NCBI RefSeq assembly: GCF_017654315.1
Contig: NZ_CP072203.1
Span: 4,650,001-4,714,000 of the forward strand
Direction of reading: 5' to 3'
Source of the DNA: Gordonia polyisoprenivorans
GTDB taxonomy: Bacteria; Actinomycetota; Actinomycetes; Mycobacteriales; Mycobacteriaceae
DNA: 64,000 bases
The notes under the pieces are model-generated. The model ran no database searches, was not told the DNA's origin, and saw only the letters and a list, made by a program, of their open reading frames with translations. Within the stretch, counting starts at the first letter, position 1. Each line of letters begins with the position of its first letter. A program made the translations under genes and the position numbers. Positions 1-7,476 of this stretch are shown here, piece by piece.

Positions 1-468
1 GGCTGCCGATCGCCACGAGGAGTGCCGAGTACTCGTCGGCGACCGCTGCGAGCAGGTCGGCGGCCGACCCGTGTCCACTGTGGAGGTCCACGAGGCGGGC
101 AGTGTGTCGAGCAGGTCCCGGGCGGCGAGTGCGTCGCGGTCAACGGTGGCGGCGAACTGCTGATCCCAGTCGGGCGCATCGGGATCGAGTGGTTCGTCGT
201 CGAGATCGACGATGTGGACCACGTGGACGTGCGCGTCGAGTCGACGCGCCAGCATCACGGCGAAGCGGACCGCGGCGACGCTGTCGGGGTGCCGATTCCG
301 CCCGACGACCAGCGCGGTTCGTGGAGTCATCGACGGCGGGGGCCCGCGTCGATGGCGGCGCAGCGGCCCGGTGTCCTCGGGACCTCGGTCCTTGGAACTT
401 CGGTTGTCGGAACTTCGGTTGTGGGAACTTCGGTTGTGGGAATAGCGGTTTCGGTTGTTGTTGCTCAT
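1..468 (-). CDS. Universal stress protein (UspA fold), incomplete at window edge, apparent frameshift
   Basis: Starts at ATG 468 and runs leftwards off the window. The first ~45 residues are polar and repetitive (S-x-N-R-S units). From about residue 48 a UspA nucleotide-binding start is recognisable (TALVVGRNRHPDS, then AAVRFAVMLARRLDAHVHVV). Near position 70 the frame breaks: the expected Usp continuation SAADLLAAVADEYSALLVAI is encoded in another frame, and one extra G in the GGG run would join both parts. The family binds ATP or AMP and acts in stress physiology; the specific role is unknown. The gene lies just downstream of the two crcB genes on the same strand (8-bp gap), so it may be cotranscribed. 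A sequencing error is as likely as a true lesion. Confidence 0.7.
   Translation of the reverse strand, partial: MSNNNRNRYSHNRSSHNRSSDNRSSKDRGPEDTGPLRRHRRGPPPSMTPRTALVVGRNRHPDSVAAVRFAVMLARRLDAHVHVVHIVDLDDEPLDPDAPDWDQQFAATVDRDALAARDLLDTLPASWTSTVDTGRPPTCSQRSPTSTRHSSWRSAA
394..445 (-). repeat. 15-bp tandem repeat in the universal stress protein N-terminus
   Basis: Three consecutive 15-bp copies (starting at 394, 409 and 424; unit GGAACTTCGGTTGTS on the plus strand) followed by a decayed fourth. On the minus strand they encode five-residue units of the type S-H/D-N-R-S, giving a basic, disordered tail before the Usp domain. The period is a multiple of three, so copy-number changes keep the frame. 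Confidence 0.85.
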
Positions 469-476
469 CGCGCTCC

Positions 477-845
477 TCAGATCGCCCACGTCAGTGCCAG
501 CCCGGCGGCACACGCAGCCACCGAGGCAATCACCGAGCCGACCGCGTTGGCCATCGCGAGCATTCCGTGCCGCTGCTGGGCGAGCCGAATCGTCTCCACC
601 GATGCGGTGCTGAATGTCGTGTATCCGCCGCAGAATCCGGTCCCGACGACGGCTTGCAACCCGGTCGGCGCCCCGTGCGAGATCACCAGCCCGGCGAGCA
701 TTCCCAACACCAACGACCCGGTCACGTTGATGACGACGGTGGCCCACGGAAATGTCGTCGATCGCCATCGTTTGATGCTGCCGTCGACGACGAACCGGGC
801 GACCGCGCCGAGGGCACCCACCAGCAGGATCGCGATCACCGTCAT
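477..845 (-). CDS. crcB: Fluoride ion channel CrcB/FluC (subunit 1)
   Basis: 122 residues, the usual length for a four-helix Fluc channel subunit. Family signatures are visible: GALGAVARF near the N-terminus, the WATVVINVTGS segment with the pore asparagine, and GFCGGYTTFST in helix 3. Fluc channels export fluoride as dual-topology dimers in the inner membrane. The start ATG (843-845) overlaps the stop of the upstream crcB copy by four bases (ATGA), so the two are translationally coupled. Gram-positive bacteria often carry two adjacent copies that form a heterodimer, which is the likely situation here. Confidence 0.93.
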   Translation of the reverse strand: MTVIAILLVGALGAVARFVVDGSIKRWRSTTFPWATVVINVTGSLVLGMLAGLVISHGAPTGLQAVVGTGFCGGYTTFSTASVETIRLAQQRHGMLAMANAVGSVIASVAACAAGLALTWAI

Positions 846-1345
846 GCGACCTCACCTCCCCGGCCCCGTAGAGCGGCACCGGCGAGCGCGATACCGGCCC
901 AGGCGCACAGGATTCCGCCGACCACGCTGACTGCTGCGTACGCGATCGCGGTGCCCGGCGCGCCGTGGTGTCCGAGTTGAGCGGTTTCCAGGGCGAATGT
1001 GCTGTAGGTGGTGTACGAACCGCAGAATCCGGTGCCGACGAGCACCCGAATGCGTCGTCGCCATCCCTCGTCCGGCCCGGCCAGGGCGAGTACCTCGAGC
1101 AGCGCACCCAGCACGAGGGAACCGCTGAGGTTGATGCCGAATGTCGCCCACGGCCAAACGGTTCCGTGGGCCGGGAACAACTCCTCGAGCAGGTACCGCA
1201 TCCCGGTACCGGCAATGCCGCCGAGAAAGACCAGCGCGAGCGCTCCCGGCTGCAGATGCAGGGGCCGTGGAGCCGGGCTGTCGGGGTCGACGGGACGAGG
1301 AACGGGTGGATTCGAGGTCGGCTCGGGGTGCGGAGGTGCGCCCAT
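842..1345 (-). CDS. crcB: Fluoride ion channel CrcB/FluC (subunit 2, with N-terminal extension)
   Basis: 167 residues from ATG 1345. I chose this start because an AAAGGAG ribosome-binding site sits seven bases upstream; a longer reading from 1366 would run into the leader RNA. The first ~35 residues are proline-rich, then the Fluc core follows: FLGGIAGTGMRYLLEE, WATFGINLSGS and GFCGSYTTYST. It probably pairs with the downstream crcB product in a heterodimeric fluoride exporter. The fluoride riboswitch candidate just upstream would control both genes. Confidence 0.92.
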   Translation of the reverse strand: MGAPPHPEPTSNPPVPRPVDPDSPAPRPLHLQPGALALVFLGGIAGTGMRYLLEELFPAHGTVWPWATFGINLSGSLVLGALLEVLALAGPDEGWRRRIRVLVGTGFCGSYTTYSTFALETAQLGHHGAPGTAIAYAAVSVVGGILCAWAGIALAGAALRGRGGEVA

Positions 1346-1372
1346 GACAGAACTCCTTTCCGGCAATCGGAA

Positions 1373-1433
1373 CAGGAGCCATCAGCCTTGTCGGCGGTTC
1401 GGGCCGATGCGGCCCGGGCGAGATCCATCACCC
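1373..1433 (-). promoter_or_regulatory. Probable fluoride riboswitch (crcB motif) upstream of the crcB pair
   Basis: Read on the minus strand from 1433: a stem GGGUGA/UCGCCC enclosing UGGAUC, an extra hairpin GGGCC-GCAUC-GGCCC, then GAACC, a short stem GCC-GACAA-GGC, and the conserved-looking tail UGAUGGCUCCUG. This order matches the crcB RNA layout (5' stem with GAUG-type loop, AAAC-like joining region, small hairpin, UGAUGGC tail). Position fits as well: it ends ~28 bases before the crcB start, close to its ribosome-binding site. The extra hairpin between the two core helices departs from the minimal consensus. Identified by eye only. Confidence 0.6.
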
Positions 1434-1443
1434 GCGCCCGATG

Positions 1444-2269
1444 CTACTCGACGTCGGTCGACTCCGGGCGCAGGCGCCGGCGCAGAAGCGGAACACCCAC
1501 ACCGACCACCGCCGCGACCGCGAGGCCGAGAAGCGTCTCGCCGACACGCTCACCGAAGCGTCCGGGTGCGGTTCCGGTGGTCGCCGCGCCGAGCATGAGG
1601 ATGACCAGAAAGGTGGTGAAGGTCGGCAGGACGTACCATCGGCTGCCGCGCGTGCCCGCCGCCGCGGCGAGGACCACCCCGACCACGAGCGCGATCAACC
1701 AGGCGGGTGCATGGTCGGCGAGTACGACGACGACCGCACCACCGGTCACCACCGACACGAACCGTCCGGCGGTCCGCCACAGTTGGAGATCCGGATCCGG
1801 CCTCATGACCAGAAGCGCTGCCGCGCAAGCCCATCCGACGTGATCGAAGCCGAAGGCGAATCCGATACCCGCGGTGATCGCCCCCACCACACCGACGAGC
1901 AGGCCATACTGCATTACCGGCACCCGCGGACCCGGCCCACCGCCGGGCCCGTCCGGGACGAGGCGTTCCGGGATGACGACGGCTACGACGAAGGCGGCGA
2001 GGCCACCGAGGAGGAACAGTCCGGTGATCCGCAGGCCGACGGCCACATCGTCGGAGCTCAGGCCCACCCCGACCAGCGGGGGCGCCATGATCGTCAGCAG
2101 CATCGACAGTCGCGGACGGCGCAGTGCGGGCGCCGACCAGACGGCCAGCACCGGCGCCCACGTCGACCAGGGCCGTCACGACGATCGCCGGGATACCCGC
2201 CACGAGTGCGGCCAGGGCCGGCAGCCAGTTCCAGACGAACAGTGGCGGGCGGGCGCTGTCGGGAGCCAC
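1444..2269 (-). CDS. FUSC-like integral membrane protein, apparent frameshift near 2150
   Basis: Two overlapping frames form one protein. The first, from GTG 2269, reads LFVWNWLPALAALVAGIPAI and ALVDVGAG; the second, intact from GTG 2151 to the stop at 1444 (235 residues), continues VLAVWSAPALRRPRLSMLL and contains about six hydrophobic helices, a basic R/P-rich loop and a polar C-terminus. The arrangement resembles the FUSC/aromatic-acid-exporter membrane family. One added G in the GGT run near 2150 would fuse the frames into about 275 residues. Either the true start is GTG 2151 or there is a one-base deletion or sequencing error. Substrate unknown. The stop lies 10 bp before the fluoride riboswitch. 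Confidence 0.6.
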
Positions 2270-2321
2270 CGGCTCACCCTAGCCCAACCTCACCGCACCC
2301 GGACGCCGAACGCCCAGGGGC

Positions 2322-4241
2322 TCAGCCGCCGAGCTGACGCGCCAACGCCGCCAACACGTCCGGGTCCTCGATGGTCGAGGGCACCGTGTAGTCCTCGTGA
2401 TCGGCGATCTGGCGCATGGTCTTTCGCAGGATCTTGCCCGAGCGGGTCTTCGGCAGCGCCGGCACCACGGTGACGTCGCGGAAGGTCGCAACGGCCCCGA
2501 TCTCGTTGCGCACCATGGCGACCAACTCGGCGCGCAGGGTGTCGGGCTCGATCTCCACTCCCGACTTGAGCACCACGTACCCGCTGGGCCGCTGCCCCTT
2601 GAGGTCGTCGTGGATGCCGATGACCGCGCATTCGGCCACCGCCGGATGCGCGGCGACGACCGCCTCGATACTGCCGGTGGACAACCGGTGTCCGGCGACG
2701 TTGATGACGTCGTCGGAGCGGCCGAGGACGAAGACGTAGCCGTCGGCGTCGACGTATCCGGAGTCGCCGGTCAGGTAGTACCCGGGGAAGGCCTTGAGAT
2801 AGGAACTGCGGTAGCGCTCTTCGTCTTGCCACAGTCCGGCGAGGGTTCCCGGCGGCAGCGGGAGTTCGATGACGATGTTGCCTTCGGTGCCCGGCGCCAC
2901 CGCGGCACCCTCGGCGTCGACGACGCCGACGCGGTACCCCGGCACCGGCACTGTCGGCGAGCCGGCCTTGATCGGCATCGGTTGGAGCCCACGGAGATTG
3001 GCCGCGATCGCCCAGCCGGTCTCGGTCTGCCACCAGTGGTCGACGACCGGGATCCCGAGGATCTGGCCAGCCCACTCGAAGGTGTCGGGGTCGAGGCGCT
3101 CACCGGCGGCGAACAGGGTCTGCAGCGAGGAGACGTCGTACTGGGCGAGCAGCGCGGCGTCGGGATCGGCCTTGCGGATGGCGCGGATCGCGGTCGGCGC
3201 GGTGAACAGCGCCTTGGCACGGTGTTCGGAGATGACGCGCCAGAAGGCGCCGGCGTCGGGGGTGCCGACCGGCTTGCCCTCGTACATGATCGTCGTCGCG
3301 CCGATCAGCAGCGGACCGTAGACGATGTAGGAGTGGCCGACGACCCATCCGACGTCGGACGCGGTCCACCAGACATCGCCGGGCTGGATGTCGTAGATGT
3401 TGGGCATCGACCAGGCCAGTGCGACGGCGTGGCCGCCGTTGTCGCGGACGACGCCCTTGGGTTTCCCGGTGGTCCCCGAGGTATAGAGGATGTAGAGCGG
3501 ATCGGTGGCCGCGACCGTCACCGGCGCCGCCGGCGTGGCGTCGGCGATCTCGTCGTCCCAGTCGAGCCAGCCATCGTGGTCGGCGGCCGAGCCGGGGACC
3601 TCGTCGCGGTTCTTGACGATCACCGTGGTCGGGGGCTTGGCGGCGAGCTCGAGCGCCTTGTGCACCATCGGCAGATACTCCACGACGCGGCCGGGTTCGA
3701 GACCTCCGGACGCGGTGACGATCGCCACCGGCTCGGCGTCGTCGATCCGGGTCGCGAGTTCGGGTGCGGCGAAACCGCCGAAGACCACCGAGTGGACGGC
3801 GCCGATGCGGGCGCACGCCAACATCGCGATCGCGGCCTCGGGAATCATCGGCAGGTAGATGACGACGCGGTCGCCCGCCGCGACGCCTGCCGCGCCGAGT
3901 ACCCCGGCGAAACGTGACACCTCGTCGAGGAGCTCGGCATAGGTGTAGCGCCGCACCTCACCGACCATCGCCGAATCCCAGATGAGCGCCATCCGATCGC
4001 CGTGACCGGCGGCGACGTGGCGATCGAGCGCGTTGAAGCACGTGTTCAGGGTGCCGTCGGGAAACCAGCGGTAGATCGGCGCGTGTGAGTCGTCGAGCGC
4101 CACCGTCGGCGGCACCGACCACTCGATGTCGGCGGCGGCGGTGAGCCAGAACGACTCCCGGTCCTCGATGCTGTCGCGAAATGCCTTGTCGTAGCTGTCT
4201 GAACCGAAGCTGCGCGCGTCGCTGTTGCTGGCCACTGCCAT
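2322..4241 (-). CDS. prpE: Propionyl-CoA synthetase (acetyl-CoA synthetase family)
   Basis: About 639 residues, full length for the family. It activates propionate (and probably acetate) to the acyl-CoA through an acyl-adenylate in the cytoplasm. Visible motifs are the P-loop-like YTSGTTGKPKGVVRDNGGH, whose RDNGGH ending is typical of PrpE, WWTASDVGWVVGHSY, the adenylation motif DHWWQTETGW, the hinge region YLTGDSGYVDADGYVFVLGR, and the C-terminal KTRSGKILR with the catalytic/acetylatable lysine. N-terminal start is uncertain: ATG 4241 is used, GTG 4247 and GTG 4235 are alternatives, the last with the best-spaced GTGAGG. It stands alone, without methylcitrate-cycle genes nearby. Confidence 0.92.
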   Translation of the reverse strand: MAVASNSDARSFGSDSYDKAFRDSIEDRESFWLTAAADIEWSVPPTVALDDSHAPIYRWFPDGTLNTCFNALDRHVAAGHGDRMALIWDSAMVGEVRRYTYAELLDEVSRFAGVLGAAGVAAGDRVVIYLPMIPEAAIAMLACARIGAVHSVVFGGFAAPELATRIDDAEPVAIVTASGGLEPGRVVEYLPMVHKALELAAKPPTTVIVKNRDEVPGSAADHDGWLDWDDEIADATPAAPVTVAATDPLYILYTSGTTGKPKGVVRDNGGHAVALAWSMPNIYDIQPGDVWWTASDVGWVVGHSYIVYGPLLIGATTIMYEGKPVGTPDAGAFWRVISEHRAKALFTAPTAIRAIRKADPDAALLAQYDVSSLQTLFAAGERLDPDTFEWAGQILGIPVVDHWWQTETGWAIAANLRGLQPMPIKAGSPTVPVPGYRVGVVDAEGAAVAPGTEGNIVIELPLPPGTLAGLWQDEERYRSSYLKAFPGYYLTGDSGYVDADGYVFVLGRSDDVINVAGHRLSTGSIEAVVAAHPAVAECAVIGIHDDLKGQRPSGYVVLKSGVEIEPDTLRAELVAMVRNEIGAVATFRDVTVVPALPKTRSGKILRKTMRQIADHEDYTVPSTIEDPDVLAALARQLGG

Positions 4242-4499
4242 CCTCACGTCGATCGATGTCGCGGCAGAGAGGTCGGGCGACCCGCCACGCTGCCGATTCG
4301 AGGGTAATCAGCCTCACACGTCGGCGCGAGGGGTTGGCATCACCTGCGCCAATCGGTCGGCAGATCGCGCCGAACGGTATGGCGAACCCACCCGTTCGGG
4401 CAGGTCAGCGTGTCCGATCGGATGGGTTCGCCGGGCATCGGTGTCGGCGATGTGGAATCGGCGACGTGTGCGATGTCGGGTTCGATCCTGGACGCGAAG

Positions 4500-4763
4500 T
4501 CACTCCAGGTAGTTCTCGACGACGTCGGCTGGACGGGCCGACGCGTCGTCGGGATTCTGCCCGGCATGTCGGCGTGCCTGACGTTGCCGCAGCAGGTCCC
4601 AGCATTGATCGAGGTCCACCTCGAGTGCGCGCAGACGCGCATTCTCTTCACCTTTGCTGATATCTCCGCGCCCGAGTCGCTCGCGCAACTCGTGCTCCTC
4701 CCCGATCAGCTCGGTGATGTGGTCTCGGATGGACCTGTCGGAATTCGGAAAGTCGTCGGCCAT
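4500..4763 (-). CDS. DUF2630 family protein
   Basis: 87 residues, mostly helical and charged. The pattern HITELIGEEHELRERL followed by RLRALEVDLDQCWDLLRQRQ and the ending RPADVVENYLE fits the small actinobacterial DUF2630 family, whose function is unknown. The helices look amphipathic, so a small coiled-coil or helical hairpin is likely. It lies between prpE and lsr2 on the same strand with gaps over 50 bp, so no tight operon is evident. ATG 4763 has no strong ribosome-binding site. Confidence 0.8.
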   Translation of the reverse strand: MADDFPNSDRSIRDHITELIGEEHELRERLGRGDISKGEENARLRALEVDLDQCWDLLRQRQARRHAGQNPDDASARPADVVENYLE

Positions 4764-4814
4764 GCCCCGACACTACGCGTCGGGCACATCAGGCGTCGGA
4801 ACAGTTTCGGCCGC

Positions 4815-5141
4815 TCAGTTCGCGGCCTGGTACGCCTCGATGACCTCGGTCGCGATACGGCCACGATCACTGATGTCGTAACCGTTGACCCGCGCCCAGT
4901 CGCGCACGGCCTTCAGATCGCGTGACGAACGCGCACTTCGGGCCGCCTTAGACCGGCGGCTACCGGCCGAGCGTGAGGCCGTCACATATCGTTCGAGATC
5001 CTGCCGGAATTGCTTGGCGTGCGCCGGCGACGTATCGAATTCATAGGCTTTGTTATCGACACTGAAGGTGATTGTGACTGCTTCCTTCAGTTCTTTTCCG
5101 TCGAGATCATCGACGAATGTGACAACGGTTCGACGTGCCAT
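4815..5141 (-). CDS. lsr2: Lsr2 nucleoid-associated protein
   Basis: 108 residues. Lsr2 is the H-NS-like silencer of actinobacteria: it binds the minor groove of AT-rich DNA, bridges filaments and represses acquired genes. The N-terminal dimerisation domain is recognisable (RRTVVTFVDDLDG, then AYEFDTSPAHAKQFRQDLE), followed by a basic Ser/Arg linker and the C-terminal DNA-binding domain VRDWARVNGYDISDRGRI, where R-G-R (residues 93-95) is the minor-groove hook. A GAGGGGG ribosome-binding site precedes ATG 5141. The AT-rich upstream region suggests possible autoregulation. Confidence 0.96.
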   Translation of the reverse strand: MARRTVVTFVDDLDGKELKEAVTITFSVDNKAYEFDTSPAHAKQFRQDLERYVTASRSAGSRRSKAARSARSSRDLKAVRDWARVNGYDISDRGRIATEVIEAYQAAN

Positions 5142-5443
5142 CGGATAGAGCCCCCTCGTAGTACTGCGTTGCTGAATACAAAACGAACAATAGCACCGTA
5201 CGGCATTAGTGCTCCGTATCCGGACGCCAGATCGGGCGTTTTCCGTCGAGTATCAATAAATAATTGTCACATGTAAAGAAAATCGAGATTTTTCCATCTT
5301 GGAACAACGCGTCGCCGATATTCCTTGATTATTCGGAGGTTTATGTCGTCTGATTATGCGACACGGAGAACGACTATCTCGGCACCCGATGCGCGGCGGG
5401 CGCGGCGACACCGCGGGTCCGGCCGCCGGCCTCGCCGTGCGGG
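5142..5443. promoter_or_regulatory. AT-rich intergenic region upstream of lsr2
   Basis: Roughly 300 bp without a convincing gene. Positions ~5160-5370 are far richer in A+T than the surroundings (runs such as AATAAATAATTG and GAAAATCGAGATTTTTCC). It must hold the lsr2 promoter; a minus-strand GTATTC at ~5180 could be a -10 element, but I see no clear -35. The base composition suits Lsr2 binding. Confidence 0.5.
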
Positions 5444-7159
5444 TCAGAGCCCCAGCAGCGAGGTGAGTTCGGTGGCGACGTCGCCAAGGCGTGCCTGCGC
5501 CGTCGCCCGTGCCGCCCGCACCCCTGCGGTACGCACTTCGTCGGCCGAAATGACCACCTCGAGATAGCACTTGAGCTTGGGTTCGGTACCCGACGGCCGG
5601 ACGATGACACGATCGTCGGCGGCGGTCCGGAACAGGAGGGCGTCGGTCGGCGGAAGGTCATCTCCACCACGTGCGAGATCGCGGAACTCGACGATCGCCT
5701 CCCCGGCCAGTCGGTCCGTCCGGGCCGACCGCAGCCTTGTCATCGTGGCCTCGATCACCGCGGGATTCTCCACGCGAACGCTGATGGCCGAGGTGCTGTG
5801 GAGCCCGTGCACATAAGCCAGATGGTCGAGCTGGTCCTCCAGAACCGCACCGGTAGCGGCGAGATCCTCGACCAGGGCGATCATGCGGACGGCAGCAGCG
5901 ATTCCGTCCTTGTCGTGCACCGCGTCGGGGTCGGTGCAGTATCCGATCGCTTCCTCGTAGCCGAATCGCAGGCCGGGGGTGCGCGCGATCCACTTGAAGC
6001 CGGTGAGGGTCTGCGCGAATCGCAGACCATGCGCGGCGGCGATGCGGCCCAGCAGCCTGCTGGACACGATCGAACACGCCAGGGTGTCGCCAGGCAGGGA
6101 ATCGTCGGCGGCGGCCTGCTCGCCGAGCAGCGCACCGATCTCGTCGCCGGACAGCTGCCGCCAGAGTCCGTCGCGGCTCGTCGCGACCGAACAGCGGTCG
6201 GCGTCGGGATCGAGCGCGATGACGACGTCGGCGTCGACCTCCCGGGCGTGGGCGATCGCGAGATCGATGGCGCCGGGTTCCTCCGGGTTCGGGAACGCCA
6301 CGGTCGGGAAGTCCGGGTCCGGGAGGAACTGCGCCGGCACGGGGTGGACGTCGCGGATGCCGGCGGCCCGCAGGACCTGCATCGCCGTGGTGCCCCCGAC
6401 GCCGTGCATCGCGGTCAGGACCACGCGAACCGGTGACAGCTCGGCACGCCGGCGAAGACCGGCCGTGCGGGCGATGTAGCCGCGCGGCAGCTCAGGATCG
6501 GCGTCGGTGATCCGGTCGTCGGAGCGCGGTATTTCGTCGGCCGCCGGACTGTCGGCGATCCGCGACGCGATCTCGGCGTCGGCCGGCGGCACGATCTGCA
6601 CCCCCGCTCCGTCGGCGTCGGTCGCTCGTCCACCCAGGTACACCTTGTAGCCGTTGTCGGCGGGCGGATTATGTGACGCGGTGATCATGATCCCGGCGTC
6701 GGCGTCGAGCGCGCGCACCGCGTACGCCGTGATCGGCGTCGGCAACTGCTCGGGCAGGGCGATGGCGCGCAGGCCGGCGCCGGACAGTACCTGCAACGCG
6801 GCCATCCGGAATCGCGAAGAACCATGCCGCGCATCACAACCCACAACCACCGCGGCGTCGGGTCCGACGACCTCGAGCAGGTAGCGGGCGAGCCCGGCGG
6901 TGGCCCGGATGACGACGGCGGTGTTCATGCGGGATTCGCCCGCGCCCACCGCTGCACGCAGGCCCGCGGTGCCGAACTCGAGGGGACCGGCACACCGCGA
7001 CCGCAACTCGGCGAGTGCCTCCGGATCGTGGGACCTCGCACCGGTGATGAGGGCGCCGAGTTCGGCCCGGGTGGCCGCGTCGGGGTCGTGTGCGCACCAG
7101 TGTGCGGCGCGGGCGATCAGTTCGCCGTCGGTGACCACGCCCTCGCTCACGCCACTCAT
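5444..7159 (-). CDS. pmmB: Phosphomannomutase/phosphoglucomutase, alpha-D-phosphohexomutase family
   Basis: 571 residues from ATG 7159, which has GAGG five bases upstream. The enzyme interconverts hexose 1- and 6-phosphates for mannose- and glucose-derived envelope glycans. Order of motifs: substrate region EFGTAGLRAAVGAG (~residue 57), the phosphoserine loop ITASHNPPADNGYKVY (~residue 160), the metal loop DPDADRCSVA, sugar-specificity region GYEEAIGY, and the phosphate-binding RPSGTEPKLKCYLE near the C-terminus. All catalytic elements are present. Length and layout match the longer PgcA/PmmB branch rather than GlmM. No close partner genes. Confidence 0.92.
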   Translation of the reverse strand: MSGVSEGVVTDGELIARAAHWCAHDPDAATRAELGALITGARSHDPEALAELRSRCAGPLEFGTAGLRAAVGAGESRMNTAVVIRATAGLARYLLEVVGPDAAVVVGCDARHGSSRFRMAALQVLSGAGLRAIALPEQLPTPITAYAVRALDADAGIMITASHNPPADNGYKVYLGGRATDADGAGVQIVPPADAEIASRIADSPAADEIPRSDDRITDADPELPRGYIARTAGLRRRAELSPVRVVLTAMHGVGGTTAMQVLRAAGIRDVHPVPAQFLPDPDFPTVAFPNPEEPGAIDLAIAHAREVDADVVIALDPDADRCSVATSRDGLWRQLSGDEIGALLGEQAAADDSLPGDTLACSIVSSRLLGRIAAAHGLRFAQTLTGFKWIARTPGLRFGYEEAIGYCTDPDAVHDKDGIAAAVRMIALVEDLAATGAVLEDQLDHLAYVHGLHSTSAISVRVENPAVIEATMTRLRSARTDRLAGEAIVEFRDLARGGDDLPPTDALLFRTAADDRVIVRPSGTEPKLKCYLEVVISADEVRTAGVRAARATAQARLGDVATELTSLLGL

Positions 7160-7250
7160 CGCATCCTCTTGCTCGTCTGTGTGGACCCGAACGTATCAAG
7201 CCCGCGCCGCAATCGATGAGTGTCGATGGTGCAGGGCGCAGATGCGAATC

Positions 7251-7280
7251 GGCCCCCGACCGCTGATGCGATCGGGGGCC
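7251..7280 (-). terminator. Hairpin terminator downstream of the initiator tRNA
   Basis: Perfect inverted repeat GGCCCCCGA (7251-7259) / TCGGGGGCC (7272-7280) with a 12-base loop, ten bases beyond the tRNA 3' end. There is no long U-tract, so it may work as an I-shaped actinobacterial terminator. Confidence 0.7.
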
Positions 7281-7289
7281 GAAACTCCG

Positions 7290-7366
7290 TGGTAGCGGGG
7301 ACAGGATTTGAACCTGCGACCTCTGGGTTATGAGCCCAGCGAGCTACCGAGCTGCTCCACCCCGCG
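7290..7366 (-). tRNA. Initiator tRNA-fMet (CAU)
   Basis: 77-base cloverleaf including encoded CCA (plus-strand TGG at 7290-7292). The anticodon loop is CTCATAA. Two initiator hallmarks are present: the first base C is unpaired with A72 (acceptor CGCGGGG versus CCCCGCT-A), and the anticodon stem has three consecutive G:C pairs (GGG ... CCC). The T-arm reads GGTTCAAATCC. It stands alone between pmmB and the UPF0182 gene. Confidence 0.97.
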
Positions 7367-7476
7367 TTGGTGAACACCACGTTACAGGGTGGTTCGGCGC
7401 GGATGCAAATCGCCTCCACCCCGATACCTGCAGGTCGGAAAAACGTGTGACCACAACCACATTCGTGCTCTCCACG

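Noticed and set aside
7156..7419. 87-codon ORF containing SSVARWAHNPEVAGSNPVP
   Set aside because: This is the well-known false translation of a tRNA gene; it overlaps the initiator tRNA on the same strand.
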